From Metridium senile (Eukaryota > Cnidaria > Anthozoa > Actiniaria > Metridiidae), in the NCBI GenBank assembly GCA_949775045.1, contig OX459107.1:12701464-12765463 (forward strand): a stretch of DNA of 64,000 bases, read 5' to 3'. Positions within the stretch are counted from its first letter, which is position 1, and each line of letters begins with the position of its first letter. The notes under the pieces are model-generated. The model saw nothing but the letters and a program-made list of their open reading frames with translations. It had not been told where the DNA came from and made no database searches. Shown here piece by piece: positions 39,726 through 58,200 of this stretch. Position numbers and translations under genes: made by a program.

Positions 39726-40505
39726 GAGTACAAACACTAAAAGCATGCAAAACTTATTGCTATTTAGTACTTACAGAAACTCATAAGGGGCCGCATTGAA
39801 ACGTGCAACACTGTATCCATGCTCCGACATATTCAGATATGCAAATTAGTGGTTTTGATACCATATTTGGTATTCAAAGCTGCAAATCAAGATGGCTATT
39901 TCAAAGTTCTTGCTAAATTTGTTGGCATTCAGGAGATAGACCAAATATTGGATTGCAAGGCCTGATATAGCATTCCTTATTAATACACCTCACAAATGAT
40001 CCTCCAATCACATCTTGGTATTTTAGTCATATGGCTATCCAATATTTTGCAAATATTAGACATCAATCTATTGGATTGCAACATTTTAATTGTTTACTTG
40101 ATATTTTTTGAGAAAATTATTTGTTTGGTATAATAAAATATCTATAGGATTCATCCTCACCCACCATTATGACAGATATTTAAGTCTCAATTTCAATATT
40201 AGGCTCGACCTGCGGTCTAAATTAAATTCTCGACTTAAACATTCTGCTATAATGGGCTCGGATGAATCCAAAGTGTATAATATGATTTTGAGAGTTCTAA
40301 AACAAGAAGACTTGAATAACAATGGGAAAAATTCAACCGACAATTTTGAATATTCTGGAGCATAGATCAAAAGAAATGTATTGGTGGTTGCACATTTCAA
40401 ACCCCTTATTAGTTTCGGGTACTATATAGTACTAATTCCTATTTTCTAAACAATAGAAAACAATACTATTTGGTCCGTTGAAAGGCTTTTAATGTTTGTA
40501 CTTCT
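39726..40505. mobile_element. AGAGTACAAATA fold-back MITE, copy 3, split by another fold-back
   Basis: The outer ends ACGAGTACAAACACTAAAAG and CTTTTAATGTTTGTACT match the copies at 17618 and 29818. Between about 39781 and 40417 lies a separate inverted-repeat segment with ends ATAAGGGGCCGCATTGAAAC and TTTCAAACCCCTTAT. This is a nested insertion. Confidence 0.7.
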
Positions 40506-41249
40506 ATCATATCTTATATTAATTAAAAAAAAACACAAACAAACAAACAAAGAACCAGTCTCCAACAATATTAATTTATTTTCCTATGAACTTAAAAAAT
40601 AAAGACACTCGCTGATATCACAAAATTTAGATGTTTATTTTTAGTTTCTATGTACTGTCCAGTCCCAAATTTGTTAGCATCTGACTGTCTACAATCCAAA
40701 TGTTCTGTTCATAGTCAATATTCAGGTTTGTTATAATTGTCTTAACATCTGATAGCAGTTCCAACAGACATGAATACTCCAAATGTTCCACCGCCTTGAA
40801 CCATAATTTTACCAACACTTGATATAAGCTCTCTTCCTCTAAGACCCATCCTATGTTAAGGTAAAATAATGAATGAATGAATGAATAAATGTTTTTTAAA
40901 CCCTGAATTTAGAGTACATGAAACAAGACTTGAAACAAAATAAAACTTAATACATGTATTGTTTTTAAACTTAAAAGTGTACTATTTACTACAAACTTGT
41001 GGATATCACTGGAGCAGAACAATGTAGCTATTTTTTCTTTTATTGTGATGTACATTCAGGGATGTAAAAGGCAAACCATTGGACTGGACATTTTTTGGGA
41101 GGGAGGAGGAGGGGGTAGATTTAAAAAAAAATCCTGCAGCCCCACAAGCAAGAAAAATAAAATCTGTGCATGATCAATTCTGGAAAAAAACATATGCTGG
41201 ACTGAATGTAAAAATGTATGTTTTGGTTAGTGAGAAGATAAATATTTCA

Positions 41250-41275
41250 CCCCCCCCCCCCCCCCCCCCCCCCCC
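41250..41275. repeat. Poly(C) run of 26 bases
   Basis: An uninterrupted C run directly beside the 16-bp satellite. Its length may be unreliable in the assembly. Confidence 0.9.
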
Positions 41276-41276
41276 A

Positions 41277-42930
41277 CTGATGCATTGATTGATTGATGCA
41301 TTGATTGATTGATGTATTGATTGACTGATGAATTGAGTGATAAATTGATTGAGTGATGAATTGATTGACTGATGTATTGATTGACTGATGTATTGATTGA
41401 ATGATGTATTGGTTGACTGATGTATTGATTGACTGATGTATTGATTGACTGATGTATTGATTGAATGATGTATTGATTGACTGATGTATTGATTGAATGA
41501 TGTCTTGATTGACTGATGTATTGATTGAATGATGTATTGATTGACTGATGTATTGATTGACTGATGTATTGATTGAATGATGTATTGATTGACTGGTGTA
41601 TTGATTGAATGATGTATTGATTGACTGGTGTATTGATTGAATGATGTATTGATTGACTGATGTATTGATTGACTGATGTATTGATTGACTGATGTATTGA
41701 TTGAATGATGTCTTGATTGACTGATGTATTGATTGAATGATGTATTGGTTGACTGATGTATTGATTGACTGATGTATTGATTGAATGATGTATTGATTGA
41801 CTGGTGTATTGATTGACTGATGTATTGATTGACTGATGTATTGATTGACTGATGTATTGATTGACTGATGTATTGATTGAATGATGTCTTGATTGATTGG
41901 TGTATTGATTGACTGATGTATTGATTGACTGATGTATTGATTGAATGATGTATTGATTGACTGGTGTATTGATTGAATGATGTATTGATTGACTGATGTA
42001 TTGATTGACTGATGTATTGATTGAATGATGTATTGATTGACTGATGTATTGATTGACTGATGTATTGATAGACTGATGTATTGATTGACTGATGTATTGA
42101 TTGAATGATGTATTGGTTGACTGATGTATTGATTGACTGATGTATTGATTGACTGATGTATTGATTGAATGATGTATTGATTGACTGATGTATTGATTGA
42201 ATGATGTCTTGATTGACTGATGTATTGATTGAATGATGTATTGATTGACTGATGTATTGATTGACTGATGTATTGATTGAATGATGTATTGATTGACTGG
42301 TGTATTGATTGAATGATGTATTGATTGACTGGTGTATTGATTGAATGATGTATTGATTGACTGATGTATTGATTGACTGATGTATTGATTGACTGATGTA
42401 TTGATTGAATGATGTCTTGATTGACTGATGTATTGATTGAATGATGTATTGGTTGACTGATGTATTGATTGACTGATGTATTGATTGAATGATGTATTGA
42501 TTGACTGGTGTATTGATTGACTGATGTATTGATTGACTGATGTATTGATTGACTGATGTATTGATTGACTGATGTATTGATTGAATGATGTCTTGATTGA
42601 TTGGTGTATTGATTGACTGATGTATTGATTGACTGATGTATTGATTGAATGATGTATTGATTGACTGGTGTATTGATTGAATGATGTATTGATTGACTGA
42701 TGTATTGATTGACTGATGTATTGATTGAATGATGTATTGATTGACTGATGTATTGATTGACTGATGTATTGATAGACTGATGTATTGATTGACTGATGTA
42801 TTGATTGACTGATGTATTGATTGACTGATGTATTGATTGAATGATGTATTGATAGACTGATGTATTGATTGACTGATGTATTGATTGACTGATGTATTGA
42901 TCAATACATTGATTGATTGTTTGATTGATG
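41277..42930. repeat. 16-bp satellite (TGTATTGATTGACTGA) with 704-bp higher-order repeat
   Basis: About 100 units of TGTATTGATTGACTGA, with A/C, G/A, C/A and G/T variants. Rare variants recur 704 bp apart: TGTCTTGATTGATTGG (41886 and 42590) and GATAGACTGA (42067 and 42771). 704 is exactly 44 units. Because 16 is not a multiple of three, the minus-strand frames read the same 16-residue cycle (NQYISQSIHQSINTSV), which yields long frames of 589 and 617 codons that are not genes. Confidence 0.95.
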
Positions 42931-43303
42931 TCGTGATTGACACATTGGGTAATTAACTGATCCCAAATTAATTGCTCTGTATGGATTTGCAGGCATTTTG
43001 AGGTTCGAAAACGAGCAAGATCAAGAAATGAAACCAAGCAAAATGAAAGTGACTGGGAGTGCGGAGTTTTAGAAGGAAGGGAATGCTTGCCAGTATCCAT
43101 TGCAGTTATTCTCTAAAATGCCTCCACATTATATATGCATAAACAAAGACAACCAAGTAAAATGAAGATGAATATCAGAACTTTGAATTTTCATTTCAGA
43201 ATGCATTGATTGACGGATGTATTGGATGAGTGATGCATTGATAGAAGCATTGTCTCTTACAACTAAGATTTGCAAAAATGTAGATAAATGTGTAAGATTA
43301 CTA

Positions 43304-43754
43304 GCCTGCTTTGCACACTCAACTTCTTACGCTCAAAAAATTCGCAAAAAATAGTCTGCTGAACCGAGCTGCTAATTATCAGTTTCCAATATGCATGTGA
43401 TGACGTAATAAAATCCAATCAGAAGCTGTGTAAGAAAACCTGCCAAATACAGCCCACCTCCCACTGTAAAAATTTGACTGTTTTTACATTCTTCAAATGT
43501 CTGGATCATGGAGAAAGGCAATTTACAGTGAAATTGTTTCACTGTCTTGCTTTTAAAAACATCACAAAGCAGCTTTTGTTGGTCGATATCACCATTTTGA
43601 ATTTTGTCTGCGACAATGACAACCGATCGGAATCTACTTTCTTTTAAATAGAATGCTCGCTCTGATTGGCCAGAAATTGATAAGTGCCGGCTACAGCAGA
43701 CTCTATTTCTTGGCGAATATTTTGAGCGTAAAAAATTGAGTCTACAAAGCAGGT
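43304..43754. mobile_element. TA-flanked fold-back element
   Basis: GCCTGCTTTGCACACTCAAC, with TTACGCTCAAAA and TAGTCTGCTG on the left, pairs with CAGCAGACTC, TTTTGAGCGTAA and CAAAGCAGGT on the right. TA flanks at 43302-43303 and 43755-43756. Confidence 0.75.
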
Positions 43755-43792
43755 TATATTAAGATTACATGTATTAGAATAAGTCCACTTTA

Positions 43793-44351
43793 ATGTGCCT
43801 ATAAACCCTGGCTGTTTGCTATTTCTATTAAAAGTACTGGTCCTAAATAACAATTTTCCAGAAGTATAAAATTCTGCGATAAAAACTGTGCATTTTATAG
43901 CGGTTTGAATATGCCCAAAAAGTGTTATTTGGGCTTCCTGTGTAAAAAAAATCGGAGTTTATTGATATGAGCTGGTGGCAATATCGGTGACGCAGTGTCT
44001 GGGATAGAAACAGTATTTTATCAAGAGAGACTTGCTTCCCTGAGTTTGTTTTGTTTGGACAGCTGTAAATGATGCATCTATCTGGCATTTTTCAGTAATA
44101 TCACATGTATGAACTATACGAAACTATTGAAACTTGCAAGACGCTATCCCAGACAATACGTCATCGATATTGTCACCAGCTCATATCAATAAACTCCAAT
44201 TTTTTTACACAGGAAGCCCAAATAACACTTTTTGGGCATATTCAAACCACTACAAAATGCACAGTTTTTATCGCAGGAATATTTTATTCCTCTGGAAAAT
44301 TGAGCTTTTAATAAATATAGCAAACAGCCAGGGTTTATATGCACTTTAATA
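43793..44351. mobile_element. Large fold-back element, arms about 240 bp
   Basis: TATAAACCCTGGCTGTTTGC pairs with GCAAACAGCCAGGGTTTATA. Pairing continues through AGTGTTATTTGGGCTTCC and the GAGCTGGTGGCAATATCG segment. Short open frames on both strands derive from the arms. Confidence 0.85.
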
Positions 44352-44413
44352 CGTAACGTTGGTAAGTAACAAGTATTATTATATTAGTTTAACCACTATA
44401 AGTCATAGTTATT

Positions 44414-44588
44414 AGCCTGGTTCCGACCGGTTCACACTAGCGACATAAACAGCATAAGCAAGATACGCAGACTCAGTGAAACATTTCTCGAATAGGTGCG
44501 AGAAACGACAAGTGCAACTAATGAGCAATGCTCAACTGAGTCTGCGTATGTTGCCTATGCTTATGTCGCTAGTGTGAACCAGGCTTTA
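44414..44588. mobile_element. Fold-back MITE with AGCCTGGTTC tips
   Basis: GGTTCACACTAGCGACATAA on the left and TTATGTCGCTAGTGTGAACC on the right are a perfect 20-base inverted pair. AGACTCAGT/ACTGAGTCT also pairs. Confidence 0.85.
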
Positions 44589-45010
44589 GAAGGCAAACTT
44601 ACTTTAACGCTGAATACATTCCAAATAATCCTGCAGAACTCATCCCTACAGCAAAACCGATCATAAACCCTACTTTGACTCGATCAAAACAGCTTGGCGG
44701 TTGTGGTCTTTGCATTGTATATCAATCCTTTGCGTAGAGTAGCTATATATTTAGTAGATAATTTAGAAAGACGTTTTAAACTAGCGGAAAAATCTCACCC
44801 ACGTTTTCGCCTTCAAATTTCTACTTTGGTTGGTATCAACCGCACTTCAGTACTGACTGTGTGCTCAAACGGCATGAAAAACTGAGTACTACTTTGATGC
44901 AAGGAACGCCTGACTGTAATTTACTTTCAATTTCACTTTTAATGCTTTTATCTAGTAGCTTGTTTCATTTCATTTGTTTGCTTTGAATTTGAACTCTAGT
45001 TGCATTCGTG

Positions 45011-52462
<7,452 letters not shown>

Positions 52463-52713
52463 GGATAAAACATTTCAATGATGTTCACTATAATCTTATC
52501 ATTGGACAAATTCATTGGAAACCACAGCTGCAACTGCACAAGTAGAAATCTCTACTAACTAAACCACAAACGATTATAACAGGATTATCTCTGACTGAGA
52601 TAAATGACTGTTATTGCCAATAATGTAATATAAATCACCACATGACCAAACACAACGTTCAAAGGGAAGCACCAAATATATAAACATCCTTCAAAGCTGA
52701 ACTGTCAGAGTCA

Positions 52714-53118
52714 CCCGGGGGGGGTACTCCCATATATTTACTATACGGGGATGATCCGCTGAACAGGGTATGGTTTTTTGAGCTTTCTGTCATAAACAGG
52801 GTATGGGTTTTTGAGTTTTCTGTCATGAACAGGGTATATTTTTACCACATTTCCCAATTTTCTTAGTTTTTTTTTGTCATATTCAGGTATATTAATTAGG
52901 TAATACGAAAAGCAGCGCGGTCTTTCGTCTTTCGTGAAATTCAGCACGTTTTCGCGGCATAAACAGGGACCTACTGTCATAAACAGGGTCCCATTTTTAT
53001 CCCTTGTCATAAACAGGGTATACGAATTTGTTTTTTTTTTCTGTCATAAACAGGGTCACCGTTTTAGGATCCCAGCGGAACACCCCCACCCAAATCCTAG
53101 CGGAGTACCCCCCCCGGG
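52714..53118 (+). mobile_element. CCCGGGG-tipped non-autonomous transposon with 8-bp TSD, copy 2
   Basis: 405 bp, same orientation and near-identical to 1186-1607. CAGAGTCA occurs exactly at 52706-52713 and 53119-53126. The G run is 8 bases instead of about 22. The internal TGTCATAAACAGGGT array is present. It lies 250 bp past the DUSP11 stop, probably in its 3' UTR or just beyond. Confidence 0.93.
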
Positions 53119-53594
53119 CAGAGTCAGCAGTGTTGTTATTGAATAGTCGATTGCAAGCTATAAGTACAAATGTAGAACAGAACTCTAGTATTCAATATAA
53201 CAACACTGGCTATAACAAAATGCTGAATTCATTTTAAACTGTTTGTCAGGAAGTGTTGCTAAATAGTTCATTGTAAATAACTGGATTTGTTTATATGGCT
53301 GCCAGAAGCACAATATTAATCAGCTATCTTTTAGATATTTCTCCTTTTGTCTTCATGTTTTTTTAAACCTTGCAAACAACTTGACGTCACAAATGCTGTC
53401 ATGTGGTATGGTATGTCAAAAAGGCAGGATGTTTTTTTTAACAAATCTTATTTTTATACTGAAATATCCATGTCAGGCAAATACCAGTTCATGTCTTGTG
53501 CTTTTAACATATTTCAAGGGAATAGATGTGTGTTTGTAAGATAATGCCTCTAATTATAATATTATAATATTCTTTGCAGGTGCTTTTATGTTCT

Positions 53595-53684
53595 GGGGCC
53601 AGTTGTGCGAAGCTTGAATAGCGCTATGCAGTGGATAACTTTTATCCACAGATAACTTTATCCAGCCTTCGTACAACCGGCCCC
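53595..53684. mobile_element. Short MITE with GGGGCCAGTTGT tips, copy 1
   Basis: GGGGCCAGTTGTGCGAAGC on the left and CTTCGTACAACCGGCCCC on the right, with AACTTTTATCC/GGATAA pairing inside. A related copy is at 54091-54228. Confidence 0.75.
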
Positions 53685-54090
53685 TGGTCTACAGTTCTAT
53701 CAGAGACAGGAACATAAAAATGTCAGCATAAGAGGCTAATAAATGTAGTACATTTGTGCTATTTATAAATGTTATATGTACCGGTAACTATAATCATAAA
53801 CAAAGTTGCAACTATCATATTTGTATTAGACCCAGGGGGAGGGGTACTTGGGTGTGTGAGTATCAGGTGCTCAATATTAGAATTGAAATTTAGAATTTTG
53901 GCATTTCTTGGTACCTTTTAGGGTATTGAAAAACAAAATTCCCAGTGCTTTCAACACTTTTTTCGCTTTATGTTTTTGTATCTCTGAGGGGCTAAAAATC
54001 TTCCATGACACATCCTTTTTAAAGGTCTGGTATGTTTAAGGGGTGTTTTTAAAAATTCATGAAAAGCATTCCCACTACTTTTACCGCTCA

Positions 54091-54228
54091 GGGGACCGCT
54101 GTACGAAGGGTGAATGGCGCTATCCACCGGATAAATCCTTATCCAGCAGATAAAATCTATAATAAACCTATGCAGTGGATAACTTTTATCGGCGGATAAC
54201 TTTATCCACCTTTCGTACAACTGGCCCC
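54091..54228. mobile_element. Short MITE with GGGGCCAGTTGT tips, copy 2
   Basis: It shares GAATGGCGCTATCCACCGGA, GCAGTGGATAACTTTTATC and TTTCGTACAACTGGCCCC with copy 1. It carries additional TTATCC units. Confidence 0.75.
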
Positions 54229-54344
54229 ATCCCCTCCGGTGTTAGATCAATACCGGTACCACCTTTACCTAAACAAATTCTTTAGCTATGTTTTCCATGT
54301 CCCCTTATATCCCCTCCCCCTAGAATTGTCCTCTATCTCAATAG

Positions 54345-54696
54345 AGGGTCCACAATAGGTTTGGCGGGATGCGGGATAAGCCTTTTTTTGAAGGCGGGAT
54401 GCGGGATCCGAGCTTAAACCTTGACAGGATGCGGGATTCTGAATTCCAAGCGGGATCGGGATTTCATGTTTTTTACGTGCCGGGTTTCGGGATATATCAT
54501 TAATTTGTTGCGGGATACGGGACTGCAGCATTCTTTGTTCTCAATAAAAAAACTTTTTAACGTTTTAATATTTAATTAATAATTAACTTAGAAAAAATTG
54601 CGGGATCGGGATTGTGACATTAAAACGTGCAGGATGGCGGGATTGCCGGCAAAAATGAGGGGGATGGCGGGATTGAGAACCCCTATTGTGGACCCT
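54345..54696. mobile_element. hAT-like MITE with 15-bp TIR, 8-bp TSD and GCGGGAT array
   Basis: AGGGTCCACAATAGG at the left, its exact complement CCTATTGTGGACCCT at the right. CTCAATAG lies at 54337-54344 and 54697-54704, an exact 8-bp duplication. The interior carries about nine GCGGGATGCGGGAT-like units at both ends of an AT-rich centre. Confidence 0.92.
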
Positions 54697-55293
54697 CTCA
54701 ATAGTCTCGGAAGTATTCAGGACAGTATTTGTGAATATAGATGCAAATTATACTTTAAATAAAATTGGTTGATTGCCATTTAATTAATTAATTTTAATAG
54801 GCTTTGTTATAGTTATCTTTTTATATAGAAATATTAAAAATTCCTCGCAATACTTTCACTTAATTTTTAATTTTAATAATATACAAATACTATTACTTCA
54901 AAATGGGGTTTTGTGGACTTGTTTATTTAGAGTGCATTTAGTCAAACTGTTGAATAGTTTACTTTACCTAAATTGGATAAGTAAATTACTATTTTAGTTG
55001 ACGACACCTAGATTTGAAATCATGCGAAAACTGTTCATTGTTTCAGGGGGAGAATAACAAGTTGTGTGCCTTATTTTTCTTGTGAATGTTTGTTGTTTGT
55101 GTTTAGAGGAACCCCCTGATTTGCTTGACTGTTAATTTGGCGGGATTTTAGTAGTTAAGACATTTTTTAAAAATATATCTAACTAAATATATCTATCTAA
55201 ATTTATCCCCTCCCTTCTACGATTTCTTAGCAAGAACACAGGGAGCCCACATTACTCGCATCATGATAACGAGGTCATCAGCTCCACCCGAAA

Positions 55294-58200
55294 ATGGCCA
55301 AAATGGCGGACAGCTCGGAGGAAGAGTCGGAGCAAGACTTTTTCGAGTTTTATCGTGACAGAGATGATTGGAAAGACGTAACGCCTGTACCACAAAATGA
55401 TGGATCCAATCCTGTTGTAGCTATTGCTTATTCTGACCGCTGTAAGTAGTATTTTATCGAGAAATTGCTTGGTTTATGGCGCTTTCGCCCGCACCCAAAA
55501 TTCGCCTGGAAACATTCTGTTTTTAATCTAAAAGATGCAAATATATTTACTTTCAGCTTGATTTATCAAGTTTTAGCTTTTTTAGTGTTTGATTTGAAAC
55601 TAGGATTTTAAACATTTTGGAAATCCATCGGAAAATAGTTCTATTTTTTAAAATAACTTTTTGTGCCTCCGTGACAGGAAGTTAATTTATGTAAGGTACT
55701 ATTCTCGGGCAGTCCCTATTCTTGGGCACCACGAAAAAAATAATATTAATACACAAACGACAACATTGATATTTTTCCTTCGTGTTTATTTGAAGGTCAT
55801 AACTTTTCACGCAAATCGTAAAACCGGCTCTATTCACTCAATAGACCGATCCAAGGTTATTGCCGCCATCTTGTATGGGGTGCAGAACTACTGGGGCGAG
55901 CAGTAAATGTATGTAACTTTGAACTTATATAACTCCACTGGAAATTGCCGAATGTTCAATATAAACATTTTATATCAAAGATACTATGCATGGCTATACC
56001 TGGGCCCAGTTGTTCAAAGCCAGTTTAGTGTTAATCCTGGGTTAACTCTATAGGTTTTCTTTAGAGTTAACCCAGGATTAGCGTTAATCTAGCTTTGAAC
56101 AACCGGGCCCAGAGATCAAACTAAGGTTGTTAAATTATGTGAGACGTATGTAAACGGCGATTTCAAATCTCCCTATATTTACTGTGTAATTCTATATCGC
56201 TGAAACAAAGTGTTTGTATGTAGATATAAAATATTGATTACAGAGCCTGTAGCTCGTTTCCCAGCGCTATTTTTTGGATATGTTATAAATAAATTCAAAA
56301 CCTTTGATAGACAATTTTAACTTTGAAAATCCAATGAACTGGAAGAAAAATACGTACGTTCAAAGTGGTCCAACATCACATACATTCTCTACTCGCCCCA
56401 GTAGTTTTGCACCCCTTGCAAGATGGCGGCAATAACCTTGGATCGGTCTATTACCGCAAACGATAAGTATTCTCACCACAGCAATCCCGTGAACCTATTC
56501 TTGGGCAGCCAAGATTTGAAAGTTTTCAGACGTTTCTTTTCAATCCGCTTGATAAAAGTAGCTCAAGGTGATTTCAAACTCAGTTTTCTATCTCTTGAAA
56601 TTATCGTATTGTGTTGTTGTTGAATGAAGTCCTGAAAGTATGTAGCTAGATACCAACTCACGGATGAACACAAAACGTTGAAAACGATAGCTTTAAAAAA
56701 CCATATCACGAAGAATAAAAAGTAAATTCAACATGTATGAAAAGTAAATTGAACGGTCCTTAAGCGTTATATGTAAGTATTTTATATGTTATTTCAGGGG
56801 TTTTTTTGGTGGCCCGAGAATAGATTTCAGTTGCCCGAGAATGGGTGGTGCCCGAGAATAGGTACTCCGAGTGTATGAATAAACTTTGCTCAAATGCCTG
56901 TTTGCGAAATAATATATTTACACACAAAAAATTATAAAAGTGTCTAATACAGCGAATATTATTAACATGGTAAGTAAAAAATGCCAAACAGCAGAATCTC
57001 ACTATTTTCGTGTCATTTGCTTTGGTGCCTGAGAATAGGTACACAAACTATATTTAATATAAATTTTAACTTACATAAAATTGTACCTGTATTTGAAATG
57101 GTAGAATGGCTGGAAATAAGATGTTAAGTATATTGTATATTACAAATGAAATGTTACAAGTTTATTTTGGCATATTTTAATAAGCACTGACATGAAACGT
57201 TCTGTGCTGTGTGCCTGCCTTGTGGCAACCATGATGTGTTTTAATTTTTTGATGTGCCTTGTCGTGCCTTGACCCCATTTGCGCCGTGAGCTTTTATAGT
57301 CATACCAAATCTGCTCTACCAAACAGTGAACAAGTAGACATGCTGAGCCTTAAAAAAAGCATGCAAAATGGTCGGTTTGAGTCAACACAAGAATTCTTTG
57401 TCTTCAATATTTTGTGAAATAATTAAAGGCCGAGTCCAGGGCTTAAAATAACGGCTGGACATCGGACAATGTCCGGCCAAAATTGAGTGATGTCCGGCCA
57501 AATTTCGAGTACGCCGGTCATCGTGACCGGCTAGAAATTTAAATTTAAGTTTTTATTACATTTAAGAAGATTTTGACTAGATTATTCCAATGTTTTTTTT
57601 CGTTTTTAAGTGTAAATATCTCCGTTTAAATACAGTACAAATTCAACTACAAGCTCGTCAGCCGCCATTTAATGTCCACCTCGTTTTCGTGTTAGATTCG
57701 TTGTTGCCTAGTAACGTTTGTTTTGTAAATGTCACGTAATCGTCAAGGCGCCCCCGACTTCGCTGATAACCTATAGTAGTAGTTAGTAAATAGAACATAT
57801 TGCTTGGCTAAAAGAAGAAATTCAAGGAAAATAATGTGCTTTATTTCAATTTACCAGCATTTTACTGCGGTTTTCGACTTTCTGCGAACTCAGACATTTC
57901 AACTGCTCGTTGTGAAATACGTATTTAGCTGCCGTCAATCAAGGATTTAAAAGGTACCGACTAATTAGTTTTGATTGACGGCAGCTAAAAACAGCTGGAA
58001 ACAATTAATTAACTTGTAATAACTTGTAATAAATCAGTTATTTGGTCCTGTATAAACTAGTTCGTATTTTATTTATTTTTTTTTATTAATTAAAAAAAAA
58101 TTTTTTTGTCCGCCCAAGATCGGCAGATGTCCGAGCTAAAATCAATCACGCCGGTCATCATGTCCGGCAACTGGCCGTCCGTTATTTTAAGCCCTGCGAG

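Larger units (their letters stand above)
37440..45010. other. Intergenic region between divergent CCDC142-like and DUSP11 genes
   Basis: No coding gene is recognised in 7.5 kb. It holds a 26-base G run at 38225-38250, GGTTCTTATGTAA-type repeats near 38370-38640, a nested fold-back at 39726-40505, the poly-C run and satellite at 41250-42930, and three fold-backs at 43304-44588. Promoters of the two genes must lie near its two ends; I see no clear core elements. Confidence 0.6.
52463..55293. other. DUSP11-FNTA intergenic region
   Basis: It holds the DUSP11 3' flank and, in order, MITEs at 52714-53118, 53595-53684, 54091-54228 and 54345-54696. The remainder is AT-rich with no recognised gene. 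The FNTA promoter should lie just before 55294; no TATA box is evident. Confidence 0.6.

Noticed and set aside
41174..43100. Two minus-strand frames of 589 and 617 codons
   Set aside because: Both are readings of the 16-bp satellite in different frames. The peptide NQYISQSIHQSINTSV is the same cycle in each, with no non-repeat domain and no splice context.
44105..44349. Overlapping 68- and 71-codon frames, with a similar minus frame at 43843-44088
   Set aside because: They arise from the two arms of the fold-back at 43793-44351, which explains why sense and antisense peptides look alike.
54345..54696. GCGGGAT repeats as a possible regulatory cluster
   Set aside because: They lie wholly within a transposable element with exact tips and duplication, so the element explains them better than gene regulation does.
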